Source: Thermoanaerobaculaceae bacterium (GTDB taxonomy: Bacteria > Acidobacteriota > Thermoanaerobaculia > Thermoanaerobaculales > Thermoanaerobaculaceae). Taken from it: a stretch of DNA of 34,583 nucleotides. Position 1 is the first letter of the stretch. Every line of letters starts with the position of its first letter. Below, piece by piece: positions 23,344-32,211 of this stretch. The DNA lies in NCBI GenBank assembly GCA_025456225.1, contig JALOLB010000011.1, positions 1-34,583 on the forward strand, written 5' to 3'. The translations under genes and the position numbers were made by a program. The notes under the pieces were generated by a model. That model did no database searches. It was not told the DNA's origin and saw only the letters and a program-made list of their open reading frames with translations.

Positions 23344-25200
23344 GTGACGGGCGGGCGGGTGGAGGCGCGGTTCGACGACCACGTGGTGGTGGCCGACGGG
23401 GCGATGGGCTCGGAGCTGCTCACCATGCTCCCGGGCCACGCGCACGTCGACCTGGCCGCCCTGGAGTACCCGCGGGAGGTGCTCGACGTGCACCTCTCGT
23501 ACCTGGCGGCCGGGTCCGAGGTCCTGCTCACCTCGACCTTCGCCGCGTCGCGCCCCCGCCTCGAGCGGCTACGCGCCGGGGACCAGGTCGAGGCCGTGAA
23601 CCAGGCCGCGGTCAAGCTCGCCCGGGAAGCCCGGGAGGTGGCCGGCGTCGACGCGCTGGTGGCCGGGTCCATCGGCCCTCTCGCGGGGGTCATCGACATG
23701 GACGACCCCGCCGGGCGCGCCGCCGTCGCCGCAGCGCACGCCGAGCAGGCGGCCGTGCTGGCGGGGCGCGGCGCCGACCTGCTGGTGCTGGAGACGTTCT
23801 TCCGCCTCGACGAGGTGGAGCTGGCGATCGCCGCGGTGCGCGGCGTCTGCGACCTGCCGCTCGTGGCCTCCCTGACGTTCCCGGACGAGAGCCAGCCGGA
23901 CAGCGTCGCCGCCAACGCGGAGCGGGTGCGCCGGCTCCTGGAGCTGGACATCCTCGCGGGCGGCATCAACTGCGCCCCCGGACCCCACGCCACCCTGGAG
24001 GTCCTGGAGGCCCTGGGCGAGGCACCCGGACGCCTGGCCGTGCGTCCCAACGCCGGCGCCCTGGTGCGGCGAGCCGGCCGCCTCATCCCCCCGCCGGCGA
24101 CCCCGACCTACCTGGCCGCGTTCGCCCGCCGCGCCGCGTCGCTCGGCGCCCACCTGGTGGGAGGCTGCTGTGGCACCGGCCCCGAGCACATCCGCGCCAT
24201 GGCCGAGGCGGTGCGAGGGTTGCGTCCGGGCCGGCACGCCCGGCCGCAGGTCAGCGTGACCCAGCGGCCCAGGCCCCAGGCCCCGCCGATGGCGGCCCGC
24301 TCGTCGCTCGCCGCCAGGCTCGCCGCCGGCGAGTTCGTCCACATCGTGCAGCTCGACCCGCCCAAGGGCACCAACGCCGACCGCATCGTCGCGGCCACCC
24401 GACGCCTCGCCGCCGAGGCCCGCGTCGACGCCTTCGACGTCAACTCCAACCCCCTCGCCCGCCTGCGCATGGACTCCCTGTGGCTGGCGGCGGAGATCCA
24501 GCGCTCGAGCGGCGTCGAGGCCATCCCCCACATCACGCCCCGGGACGCGAGCCTCATGGGCCTGCAGTCGCAGTTGCTCGGCGCGTGGCGCTCCGGCCTG
24601 CGCAACCTCCTGGCGATCTCCGGCGACCCGTCCCAGCTCGGCGACTATCCGGGCGTCCACGACGTGTACCACGTCGACGTGTTCGAGCTCGTGCGGGCCC
24701 TCTCCCGCATGGCCGAAGGCGTCGACTGCGCCGACAACCCGATCGGCGAGCCGCCGGCGTTCTGCCTCGGGGTCGCCGTCAACCCCGGCGCCGAGGATCT
24801 GGACGCCGAGGTGGCCCGCCTGCGTCGCAAGGCGGAGGCAGGCGCCCACTTCGCGATGAGCCAGGTCTTCTTCGGCTGGGAGCCCTGGGACCGCCTCGTC
24901 GACCGCTGTGGCGGCAGCCTGCCGCTGCCCGCCATCGTCGCGGTGTGGCCCCTCACCTCCCTCAAGCTGGCGCTTCGGCTGCACAACGAGGTGCCGGGCA
25001 TCTGCATCCCCGACGACCTCCTCCGGCGCCTCGAGGCGGCCGGGCCCGAGGCTGCCAGGGTGGGCGCCGAGGTCGCGAGGCGTCTCGCCGCGGAAGCACC
25101 GGCCCGGGTCGCCGGGGCCTACTACGTGGCACCATTCCGCAACCCCGAGGAGATCCTCCCCTTCCTGCCACCCGCCTTCCCCACCCCTCCACCCGGCTAG
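23344..25200 (+). CDS. Homocysteine S-methyltransferase / methylenetetrahydrofolate reductase fusion
   Basis: This 618-residue bifunctional protein is of the YitJ type. Residues 1-300 are a homocysteine methyltransferase barrel (VVADGAMGSELL), with zinc cysteines C210 (GINCAPG), C275 and C276 (GGCCGT). Residues about 320-610 are an MTHFR-like flavin barrel with FVHIVQLDPPKGTN, LLAISGDPSQ and a MSQVFFGWEPWDRLV stretch typical of MTHFR. The reductase domain would make 5-methyl-THF from methylene-THF. The fused domain could use methyl groups for methionine or serve MetH next door. It starts at GTG 23344 with SD GGGAGGAG; the frame is open upstream only through repeat sequence. It is the third homocysteine methyltransferase domain within 10 kb. 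Confidence 0.9.
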   Translation: MTGGRVEARFDDHVVVADGAMGSELLTMLPGHAHVDLAALEYPREVLDVHLSYLAAGSEVLLTSTFAASRPRLERLRAGDQVEAVNQAAVKLAREAREVAGVDALVAGSIGPLAGVIDMDDPAGRAAVAAAHAEQAAVLAGRGADLLVLETFFRLDEVELAIAAVRGVCDLPLVASLTFPDESQPDSVAANAERVRRLLELDILAGGINCAPGPHATLEVLEALGEAPGRLAVRPNAGALVRRAGRLIPPPATPTYLAAFARRAASLGAHLVGGCCGTGPEHIRAMAEAVRGLRPGRHARPQVSVTQRPRPQAPPMAARSSLAARLAAGEFVHIVQLDPPKGTNADRIVAATRRLAAEARVDAFDVNSNPLARLRMDSLWLAAEIQRSSGVEAIPHITPRDASLMGLQSQLLGAWRSGLRNLLAISGDPSQLGDYPGVHDVYHVDVFELVRALSRMAEGVDCADNPIGEPPAFCLGVAVNPGAEDLDAEVARLRRKAEAGAHFAMSQVFFGWEPWDRLVDRCGGSLPLPAIVAVWPLTSLKLALRLHNEVPGICIPDDLLRRLEAAGPEAARVGAEVARRLAAEAPARVAGAYYVAPFRNPEEILPFLPPAFPTPPPG

Positions 25201-25288
25201 GCTGCAGGCTCAAGGCTCCCCCTCCCACCCCCGAAAGTGAATCCACCCTGGCATGGGCGGGTGAGAAGATCTGGAGCGATCGGCCTGA

Positions 25289-25340
25289 CGCCTGGGTGGA
25301 TCGGGGAGCTGAGGCCCGAGGCCTGAGGTCTGAGGCCTGG
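25289..25340. repeat. Family B repeat, copy 2
   Basis: GCCTGGGTGGATCGGGGAGC followed by TGAGGCCCGAGGCCTGAGG and TCTGAGGCCTGG matches the copy at 19131-19180. It lies in the 255-base gap between the Hcy-MTHFR gene and the PKD protein gene. Confidence 0.6.
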
Positions 25341-25369
25341 CTGGGTGGCACGGGTGGTGGCGGCCGGCG

Positions 25370-25398
25370 TTGCCGGTCGGGCTGCCAGGGGCTAATGT
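25370..25398 (+). promoter_or_regulatory. Candidate promoter of the propeller/PKD protein gene
   Basis: TTGCCG (25370-25375), a 17-base spacer and TAATGT (25393-25398) lie 57 bases before the ATG. The -10 is a weak match. Confidence 0.35.
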
Positions 25399-25455
25399 TG
25401 GTAGCACAAGCCCCGTGCGGGTCGGAGTGGCCCGCCGCCAGGGTCGGAGGTTCAG

Positions 25456-28400
25456 ATGCGCGCCAGGTCCCCCCGCCTGCTGTCGTCGCTGTTGGGCATC
25501 CTCGTGCTCGTGGTCGTCCCGGCGCAGGCTCGCGATCCCCACCGCCTCGCCTCGTGGACGCCAGCCCGGACGCCGGTCATCGAGAGCGCTGTCAGCGCGG
25601 CATCGACGTGGGCCTACACCTACGGCGGAGCCGGTGACGAGGACGCCTGGATCGTCCGCCAGAACGCGGATGGCACCTTCATCCTGGGAGGCACCACGGG
25701 TTCGGTGGGAGGCGGCGACGTCTGGCTCGCGAAGCTCGACGCCAGCGGCACCATCCTCTGGCAGAAGACCTACGGCACACCGGGGCTGGAGTCCGGCGAT
25801 GCGATGTCCACCACCGACGGCGGCATCATGCTCACGGGCTCGACCGACGCCGGGGGCGGCGTCAACACCACCTGGATGTGCAAGCTCAACGCGGAAGGTG
25901 TCATCCAGTGGCAGAAGCAGTACGACGGTGAGGACAGCAACTACACGACGCTGTACTCCCTGTCCGACGGCACCTTCATCGCCACCGGCACGGAGATGTC
26001 CTTCCTGCCGCTGCAGTTCTCGTTCCTGCTCGCCAGGGTCGACAGCGCCGGGAACACCATGTGGGCGAAGAAGCTCTCGAGCACCCAGAACCGCTATGGC
26101 ACGGTCATCGAGCAGCCGGACGGCACCATCATGGTCGCCGGCACCAGGATGGACATGGCCTCCGGGTCCACGGACATGTGGCTCCTCAAGGTCAACACCG
26201 GCACCGGCACGGTGGTCTGGGAGAAGACCTACGGCACCGCCGGCAACGAGACCGGGGCGTCGGTGGCACGCCAGAGCGACGGCGGCTTCCTGTTCCTGGG
26301 CGCCGCGGTCACGCCGAGCGGCAGCGAGAACCTCACCGACATCCTCGTCGTGAGGCTCGACGCAACCGGCAGCATCGTGTGGCAGAAGAAGTATGGCGGC
26401 CCCCAGAACGACCTCGGGTTCCTCGCTGCCGGCGTCGACGGCGGGTGGATCCTCACCGGGGAGACCGAGTCGTTCGGGGCCGGCGGCGGCGACATCTGGC
26501 TGGTGAAGCTCGAGTCGAACGGCAACATCCAGTGGCAGAAAACCTACGGCGGCCCGCAGCGGGACGCTGGCGCCGTCTTCCCGGACGGGACCGGCGGGTA
26601 CTTCCTGGTGGCGGACACCGAGTCGTTCGGCAGCGGCCAGGACGACCTCTGGATCCTGCGGCTCGACGGCCAGGGCAACATCACCTGGCAGCGTACCTAC
26701 GGCGGAGCCAACGAGGAGGCCGGCGCCCCGTGGCGCCTGGCCGACGGGGGCATCCTGGTCAGCGGGATCACGGGCTCATACGGCGGCGGCAAGGACGACT
26801 CGTTCGTGATGAGGCTGGACAGCAACGGGACCCTCCCCGGCTCATGCCCGTTCATCAAGACCACCAGCATCTCGCCCCAGACCTCCAGCGCGGTGCCGGT
26901 CACCACGTCGCTGGTTGCCTCGGCCGGGACCAGCACCCTCTCCGATGACACGGTGCCGGTCACCACGGCATCCCTGACGACGGGCACCGCCTCCCTCGGA
27001 CGACAGGGCCTCTGTGGGGCCGCCCCGGTGCTCTCCGGCACCGCATCGGCGAACCCCACGAGTGGCGTCGCACCGCTGGCCGTCAGCTTCACCGGCTCGG
27101 CCACCAACGGCACCCCGCCCTACACCTGGGACTGGAGCTTCGGCGACGGCTCGGCGCACGCGACGCAGCAGAGCCCGAGCCACACCTTCCTAAACCCCGG
27201 GACCTATCCGGTGACCCTCACGGTTCGGGACGCCACCGGAGCGACTGCCACGGACTCCCACCTCTCGGTGACCGTCTCCGGCGGCGGGGGCTGCGTCGTG
27301 ACGTGCACCACCACCGTGCCGGCCACGGGCACCGTGGGGTCGCCGGTGAGCTTCCAGGCCACGGTCACCGCGACCGGCTGCACCCTCGCCCCGACCGCGA
27401 TGTGGAGCTTCGGCGACGGCACGACCTCCACCCAGCTCAATGCGACCCACACCTACTCCGCGGCCGACACGTTCAACTGGACGTTCATCGCCAGCAGCCC
27501 CTCGGGCGGCACCCCGTGCTTGGGGTCCGGGGAAATCAGCATCCGCTCCGGCGGGCAGCAGCACCTCTACATGATCCCCTCGGTGGCCCACTCCCTGGGC
27601 GGGGAAGGCACCCAGTGGCGCACCAACTTCGCGGCGGTGAACCGCTCCGGGTCCGTCGCCCACCTCACGCTCTCCTTCTACCCGTATGCCGAGGGATCCG
27701 CGCCGATCGTCCGCACCCACGACCTGGCGAACGGAGCGACCTTCGAGTGGCAGGATGCGGTCGTCAACCTCTTCGGGCTCCCAGCCGACGCCAACAACAA
27801 GGGCACCGTCCACATCGCCTCCGACGTGCCGATCTTCGCCACCTCGCGCACCTTCAATCAGATACCAGCCGGCACCTTCGGGCAGTACTACCCCGCCCTC
27901 ACAGTCGGCCACGCGCTGCCGGCCGGCCAGACCGGGGTCATCCCCCAGCTCAAGAAGAACACGGCGTTCCGCACGAACCTCGGCATCCTCAACCTGGGCA
28001 CCGCCCCGTGCACGGTGGCGGTCAAGCTGAGGGGTTCAACCGGCACGCAGCTCGGCTCCACCAGGACACAGGTCGTCAGCGCCGGCCGCTACTGGCAGCA
28101 GGACAAGATCTTCGACAACGTGGGCGCGGGCACCTGCGACACCGCCTTCGCCACCGTGGAGGTCCAGACCACGGGCGGCAAGGTCTGGGCCTACGGCTCG
28201 GTGGTGGACAACCCCACCGGCGACCCGACAACCATCCCGATGCTCTCGAGCCTGACGGCCGGGTCGTCCTTCGTGGCCGCCGCCGCCCACCTCATCGGCT
28301 CCGGGGGCGCCAACTGGCGTACCAACCTGGCGGTGGTCAACCGGGGCACGGCCAGCACGACCATGGCGCTCACGTTCCTGCCGTACGCCGCGGGCACGTC

Positions 28401-28953
28401 ACCGGTGATCAAGTCCTTCCCCCTGGCCGCCGGCGCCACCTGGGAGTGGCAGGACGTGCTGGTGAGCCTGTTTCAGCAGACCGCGACCTCGATCAAGGGG
28501 AGCCTCCAGATCACCTCGCTCCAGCCCCTGGCCATCACGTCCAGGACCTACAACCAGACCGCCGGCGGCACCTACGGCCAGTACTACCAGGCCGTGCAGA
28601 CCACCCAGGCGCTGACCAGCGGTCAGGTGGGCGTCATCCCGCAGCTCAAGAAGAACACGGCGTTCCGCGCCCACCTCGGCGTGATGAACGTGGGCACGGC
28701 CTCGGTGACCGTCGCCATCAGGCTCTGGTCCCCGACCGGCAGCCAGATCGGCACGACCAAGACCCAGACCGTGGCGGTCGGCCGCTACTGGCAGCAGGAC
28801 AACATCTTCGACAACGTCGGCGCGGGCAATCGCGACATCGCCTATGCCACCGTCGAGGTGCAGACGTCGGGCGGCCGGATCTGGGCCTACGGCTCGGTCG
28901 TCGACAATGTCACGAACGACCCCACGACCTTCCCGGTGCTGGTGCAGCAATAG
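25456..28953 (+). CDS. Large secreted protein: propeller-like repeats, two PKD domains, duplicated C-terminal module
   Basis: This 1165-residue protein begins with a signal peptide (LLGILVLVVVPAQA). Residues about 45-455 hold eight repeats of about 50 residues, each with a W-x-K-x-YGG strand, a beta-propeller-like array. Two PKD domains follow: about 520-610 (WDWSFGDGSAH...GTYPVTLTVRD) and 615-695 (WSFGDGTTS). The C-terminal half is a module of about 225 residues present twice (about 700-930 and 935-1165). Both copies share WRTN, GVIPQLKKNTAFR, RYWQQD-x-IFDNVGAG and WAYGSVVDN. No enzyme motif is seen. PKD domains usually mediate adhesion or protein contacts outside the cell. The start is the ATG at 25456 after GGAGG. 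Function unknown. Confidence 0.85.
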   Translation: MRARSPRLLSSLLGILVLVVVPAQARDPHRLASWTPARTPVIESAVSAASTWAYTYGGAGDEDAWIVRQNADGTFILGGTTGSVGGGDVWLAKLDASGTILWQKTYGTPGLESGDAMSTTDGGIMLTGSTDAGGGVNTTWMCKLNAEGVIQWQKQYDGEDSNYTTLYSLSDGTFIATGTEMSFLPLQFSFLLARVDSAGNTMWAKKLSSTQNRYGTVIEQPDGTIMVAGTRMDMASGSTDMWLLKVNTGTGTVVWEKTYGTAGNETGASVARQSDGGFLFLGAAVTPSGSENLTDILVVRLDATGSIVWQKKYGGPQNDLGFLAAGVDGGWILTGETESFGAGGGDIWLVKLESNGNIQWQKTYGGPQRDAGAVFPDGTGGYFLVADTESFGSGQDDLWILRLDGQGNITWQRTYGGANEEAGAPWRLADGGILVSGITGSYGGGKDDSFVMRLDSNGTLPGSCPFIKTTSISPQTSSAVPVTTSLVASAGTSTLSDDTVPVTTASLTTGTASLGRQGLCGAAPVLSGTASANPTSGVAPLAVSFTGSATNGTPPYTWDWSFGDGSAHATQQSPSHTFLNPGTYPVTLTVRDATGATATDSHLSVTVSGGGGCVVTCTTTVPATGTVGSPVSFQATVTATGCTLAPTAMWSFGDGTTSTQLNATHTYSAADTFNWTFIASSPSGGTPCLGSGEISIRSGGQQHLYMIPSVAHSLGGEGTQWRTNFAAVNRSGSVAHLTLSFYPYAEGSAPIVRTHDLANGATFEWQDAVVNLFGLPADANNKGTVHIASDVPIFATSRTFNQIPAGTFGQYYPALTVGHALPAGQTGVIPQLKKNTAFRTNLGILNLGTAPCTVAVKLRGSTGTQLGSTRTQVVSAGRYWQQDKIFDNVGAGTCDTAFATVEVQTTGGKVWAYGSVVDNPTGDPTTIPMLSSLTAGSSFVAAAAHLIGSGGANWRTNLAVVNRGTASTTMALTFLPYAAGTSPVIKSFPLAAGATWEWQDVLVSLFQQTATSIKGSLQITSLQPLAITSRTYNQTAGGTYGQYYQAVQTTQALTSGQVGVIPQLKKNTAFRAHLGVMNVGTASVTVAIRLWSPTGSQIGTTKTQTVAVGRYWQQDNIFDNVGAGNRDIAYATVEVQTSGGRIWAYGSVVDNVTNDPTTFPVLVQQ

Positions 28954-29007
28954 GAACGGTCCTCCGGCAGGGCCGCTCCCCAACGTGGACGTTTGTTCTC
29001 GGTTGAC

Positions 29008-29760
29008 TCACGACCCCACTGGATCCAGGCTCTTCTGGGCCTGGAGCAGCGGCTCCGGCTCGTCGACCTCGGGAGGGGCGTCGAGGAACCCGCGCAGCCG
29101 CGTGTCGCCGTCGCCGACGAACGACAGCACCCTGCCCCCGAACCCCTCGACGCTCTCGCGCAAGCGGTCGGTGTGCCGCACCACCAGGATGTCGCCCCGG
29201 ATCGGCGGCGTCTGGTGCGGCAGCAGCAGCTCGAAGTGGAGCTTCGTCCCGATCGGAAACTCGCGCCCGCCCCGGATCAGCATCCCGGACAGGGAGACGT
29301 TCTCGGTGACGGTGAGGATGCGCTTGACGCCGAACCCCACCCAGATGTCGAGCTGGATGACCGAGCGCAGGAACCGCCTTGGCGCCACCGCGAGGAGATC
29401 GGCGATGGCGTCGAGGAGCCGGTCCACGTGACCCGTCGTCTCGACGACGCGGTTGACCCCCCGGCCCAGCAGCGACCCGACCTCGGCGGCCTCCGAGGGC
29501 TCGGCCACCACCAGGAGCCCCGAGGTCCGGCACGCCGAGTCTTTGGCCCGCACCGCGTCCACCAGCTCCGTGAGCGGGATGCCGCTGTCGGGGACGTGGG
29601 CGATGATGAGGTCGAACCGCTCCTTCTGCACGAGGCTGCGGGCACCGCCCAGGGAGTAGACGCGCTGGGCCGTCACCTCGGCCCGCCGCAGGAGCGGCAA
29701 CACGCGCTCCAGCGGCTCGATCTTCTCCCCGATCACCAGCAGGCGGCGCGCGGTCGTCAT
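29008..29760 (-). CDS. Degenerate receiver-PilZ protein
   Basis: This 250-residue protein has two parts. The N-terminal half (about 1-120) folds like a response-regulator receiver (RLLVIGEKIE..., FDLIIAHVPDSGIPLTELVD). The strand-3 aspartate that would be phosphorylated is replaced by His in IIAHVP, so it is probably not a phosphoacceptor. The C-terminal half is a PilZ domain with the c-di-GMP-binding RRFLR (RxxxR type) and NVSLSG (D/N-x-S-x-x-G) motifs. It likely senses c-di-GMP and passes the signal by protein contact; the target is unknown. I chose the ATG at 29758-29760 (MTTARRLLVI); two ATGs at 29770-29775 are alternatives. It is convergent with the PKD gene, 54 bases between stops. Confidence 0.82.
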   Translation of the reverse strand: MTTARRLLVIGEKIEPLERVLPLLRRAEVTAQRVYSLGGARSLVQKERFDLIIAHVPDSGIPLTELVDAVRAKDSACRTSGLLVVAEPSEAAEVGSLLGRGVNRVVETTGHVDRLLDAIADLLAVAPRRFLRSVIQLDIWVGFGVKRILTVTENVSLSGMLIRGGREFPIGTKLHFELLLPHQTPPIRGDILVVRHTDRLRESVEGFGGRVLSFVGDGDTRLRGFLDAPPEVDEPEPLLQAQKSLDPVGS

Positions 29761-29831
29761 CCCAACCCGCATCATAACCCGCGACCCCGACGAATTCAGG
29801 CTGCCCGCCGCCCGGCCATCACCCGGGGAGC

Positions 29832-31175
29832 TCACGCTCCCAGGGCGGCGAGCCGTGCAAGCGCCTCGGCAAGGCTGGCGCGGTCGGTGGCGGCGCCCAC
29901 GGAAATGCGCACGCCCTCCTCGCAGGCACGGCCGACCGCAAAGACGCCGGACGGCACCACGACCACACCTGCGGCCATGGCACGCTTCGCGAACGCCGCC
30001 GACCTGCCGGGCGGCAGGTCGAGCCAGACGTGCGGGCAGTGCGGCTCGCCGCGCCAGGCACAGCCCTCCAGGTGGCGCGTGCACAGGCGGTGCCGCGCGG
30101 CGAGCTCGCGGCGCTGCGCGAGCAGGCGGCGCCAGGCGGTCCCGTCGGCGAGCCAGCGCGTGGCCAGCGCCGCCGAGATCGGCGACACGTACCACGCGGT
30201 GTGGTGCGAGGCGTCGCGCAAGCGGTCGCGCAGCCGGGGCGGGACGACGAGGTAGCCGACGCGCAGGCCTGGCGCCACGGTCTTGGACAGGCCGGTGAGG
30301 TACAGCACGCGGTCGGGCGCCAGCGCGGCGAGAGGAGGCGGCGCGTGCTCGGGCAGGAGGCCGTAGACGTCCTCCTCGATGAGGATCACGTCGTGCCGGC
30401 GCGCGATCTCGACGATCCGCTGCCGGCGCTCCAGGCTCATCGTGGCCGTGGTCGGGTTGTGCAGGGTCGGTGACAGCACTGCGAGACGCACGCCGGCGCG
30501 GCACGCGGCGTCGAACGCCCCGGGCGTGACGCCCTCCCCGTCCATCGTCATGGCGTGCAGGCGCCGCCGCCACCGGCGTGCAGCGGCCTTGAGGCCGGGA
30601 TACACGAGCGGCTCGCAGCCGATCTCCTCGATCTCCTGGAAGGCGCCGAGCGCCGAGTCCACGGCGTGCTGCGCGCCGGCGCAGACGACGATGGCGTCAG
30701 GCTCTGCGGCCACCCCGCGCCGCTGCAGCCAGCCCGCCGCGGCGCGGGCGTGCTGGAGGGCGTCGCCGGTGGTCGGGTAGTGGAGCAGGCGCGCCGCCTC
30801 GTGGTCATCGATGCCACGAAGTGCTTCTCCGAGGTCGGGGTCGCGCAGCAGCGCCGGCGGGGTGTTGGGGGAGAGGTCGATGACGCCGCCCTGGGGCCGC
30901 TGCTCGAGGGCGAACAGCGCCGCCTCGGATGCCACGCCCAGCACGTAGGTGCCGCGCCCGACCTCACCCCCGAGAAGGCGCCGCCGGGCCGCCTCGTGGT
31001 AGGCGCGGGTCACCGTGCTGACGTTGACGCCGAGCAGGTCCGCGAGCAGGCGGTGGGTGGGCAGCCGATCCCCCGGGCGCAGGCGTCCCTGCCGGATCGC
31101 ATCGGCGATCGCGTCGGCGATCGCGAGGTAGGCCGGCTGCTTCGAGGCGCTGAGGTCGGGGAGCCAGATTGTCAT
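29832..31175 (-). CDS. MocR/GntR-type regulator with aminotransferase domain
   Basis: This 447-residue protein has an N-terminal GntR winged helix (about 12-75, GRLRPGDRLPTHRLLADLLG). It is fused to a fold-type I aminotransferase domain (about 105-447) with the PLP lysine in TGLSKTVAPGLRVGY and the LIEEDVYG loop. MocR regulators such as GabR, PdxR and TauR bind direct repeats and sense a PLP-linked amine or PLP itself. The start is taken at the ATG 31173-31175; a GTG two codons upstream is possible. It is divergent from dsrC, with 78 bases between start codons, and may control that operon. A direct repeat overlapping its own start codon suggests autoregulation. The ligand is not known. Confidence 0.88.
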   Translation of the reverse strand: MTIWLPDLSASKQPAYLAIADAIADAIRQGRLRPGDRLPTHRLLADLLGVNVSTVTRAYHEAARRRLLGGEVGRGTYVLGVASEAALFALEQRPQGGVIDLSPNTPPALLRDPDLGEALRGIDDHEAARLLHYPTTGDALQHARAAAGWLQRRGVAAEPDAIVVCAGAQHAVDSALGAFQEIEEIGCEPLVYPGLKAAARRWRRRLHAMTMDGEGVTPGAFDAACRAGVRLAVLSPTLHNPTTATMSLERRQRIVEIARRHDVILIEEDVYGLLPEHAPPPLAALAPDRVLYLTGLSKTVAPGLRVGYLVVPPRLRDRLRDASHHTAWYVSPISAALATRWLADGTAWRRLLAQRRELAARHRLCTRHLEGCAWRGEPHCPHVWLDLPPGRSAAFAKRAMAAGVVVVPSGVFAVGRACEEGVRISVGAATDRASLAEALARLAALGA

Positions 31176-31203
31176 GCACACAATTTCCTAGTTCATGCAT
31201 ACA
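31172..31203. promoter_or_regulatory. Direct repeat, candidate MocR operator
   Basis: TCATGCACACA (31172-31182) and TCATGCATACA (31193-31203) differ at one of 11 positions and are 21 bases apart, two helical turns. The first copy contains the MocR start codon on the minus strand. The spacing fits the direct-repeat operators known for this regulator class. They also lie in the promoter region of the divergent dsrC operon. Confidence 0.5.
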
Positions 31204-31253
31204 CACTACCACGCGAGGGCGGCCGCGCGAAGCGCGGAGCACCTGGAGGCACC

Positions 31254-31574
31254 ATGGCGAGCATCGAGTGCAACGGCATGCAGGTGGAGCTGAACCCCGA
31301 GGGCTTTCTCGTGGACCCGGGCGCGTGGAACGACGACCTCGCCCGCGTCCTCGCCGTCCAGGAGGAGGGGCTCCAGACCCTCGACGCGCAGCACTGGTCG
31401 GTCATCCGCTTCATCCGCCAGTACTACGACGAGCACCAGTCGGCGCCGATGGTGCGCCTGATATGCAAGTCCACCGGGCTGCCGCTCAAGCGCATCTACG
31501 AGCTCTTCCCGAGCGGCCCCGCCAAGGGCGCGTGCAAGCTCGCCGGCCTGCCCAAGCCCGACGGCTGCGTCTAG
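31254..31574 (+). CDS. dsrC: DsrC-type sulfur-carrier protein
   Basis: This 106-residue protein matches DsrC/TusE/DsvC. The C-terminal arm reads GPAKGACKLAGLPKPDGCV, with both redox cysteines C94 and C105 separated by ten residues. TusE keeps only the last one, so this is a true two-cysteine DsrC. DsrC carries sulfur as a trisulfide between its cysteines, and a membrane DsrMK complex reduces it. The WSVIRFIRQYYDEHQSAP helix is also typical. The start is the ATG at 31254 with SD GGAGG. The next genes encode DsrM-like, DsrK-like and cysteine desulfurase proteins, in one direction with tiny gaps. No dsrAB sulfite reductase is in the window, so its sulfur source is open. Confidence 0.92.
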   Translation: MASIECNGMQVELNPEGFLVDPGAWNDDLARVLAVQEEGLQTLDAQHWSVIRFIRQYYDEHQSAPMVRLICKSTGLPLKRIYELFPSGPAKGACKLAGLPKPDGCV

Positions 31575-31579
31575 GCGTC

Positions 31580-32200
31580 ATGGGCCAGCCGCTCCACCTC
31601 GCCGTGCTCGCCGCCGCGGCATGGGCGGTCGGCGCCCTCGCCGTCACCTGGCTGCGGGCGCGGGGCTTCGGGCGCCGCGTGCTGCTCGCCCCCGCCGCCG
31701 GAGATCGGTCTGCCGGCGTCTGCTACGCCTTCACGAGGGCCATGCTGCCCCAGGCCAAGGAGAGCGTGCGGATGCACCTGCCGTCGTACGCGGCGGGCAT
31801 GGTCTTCCACCTCGGCACCTTCGCCGCGTTCGGCGTCCTGGCGTTCGTGCTCGCCGGTGTGGACCTCCCGGCGGCGGTCGTCTGGCCGGCCCGGATCGCC
31901 ACCCTGGCCGGCGCCCTCGGCGGGCTGGCGCTGCTTGCCAAGCGTGCCCTGACGCCGCACCTGCGCGGGCTGTCGTCACCGGACGACTTCGTGGCGAACC
32001 TCCTCACGACCTCGTTCGCGGCGCTCGCGGGCGCGGCCTCGCTCCGGCCCCAGCTCCAGACGGCGTGGCTCGTCGTCGCGACCATGCTGCTGCTCTACCT
32101 GCCAATCGGCAAGATCCGTCACTGCATCTTCTTCTTCAGCTCTCGGGCGTACCTCGGGGCCTTCTTCGGCTACCGCGGCACCTTCCCGTCGGCCAGCTAG
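31580..32200 (+). CDS. DsrM/NarI-like cytochrome b membrane subunit
   Basis: This 206-residue integral membrane protein has about five hydrophobic segments (roughly 5-25, 70-90, 95-120, 135-150 and 158-178). Candidate heme b ligands are H66, H77 (GMVFHLG) and H181 in IGKIRHCIFFF. The last block, just after a membrane helix, is typical of the NarI, DsrM and TmcC family. Such proteins pass electrons between menaquinol and an HdrD/DsrK-like partner, which here is the next gene. It starts at ATG 31580, five bases after the dsrC stop. It is shorter than the DsrM of sulfate reducers and closer in size to NarI or TmcC. The heme count is inferred, not proven. Confidence 0.8.
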   Translation: MGQPLHLAVLAAAAWAVGALAVTWLRARGFGRRVLLAPAAGDRSAGVCYAFTRAMLPQAKESVRMHLPSYAAGMVFHLGTFAAFGVLAFVLAGVDLPAAVVWPARIATLAGALGGLALLAKRALTPHLRGLSSPDDFVANLLTTSFAALAGAASLRPQLQTAWLVVATMLLLYLPIGKIRHCIFFFSSRAYLGAFFGYRGTFPSAS

Positions 32201-32211
32201 GGAGGACGGCG

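Noticed and set aside
31254-31574. TusE (tRNA thiolation) rather than DsrC
   Set aside because: Both C-terminal cysteines are present (C94, C105), and the neighbours are DsrMK-like; TusE keeps only the last cysteine.
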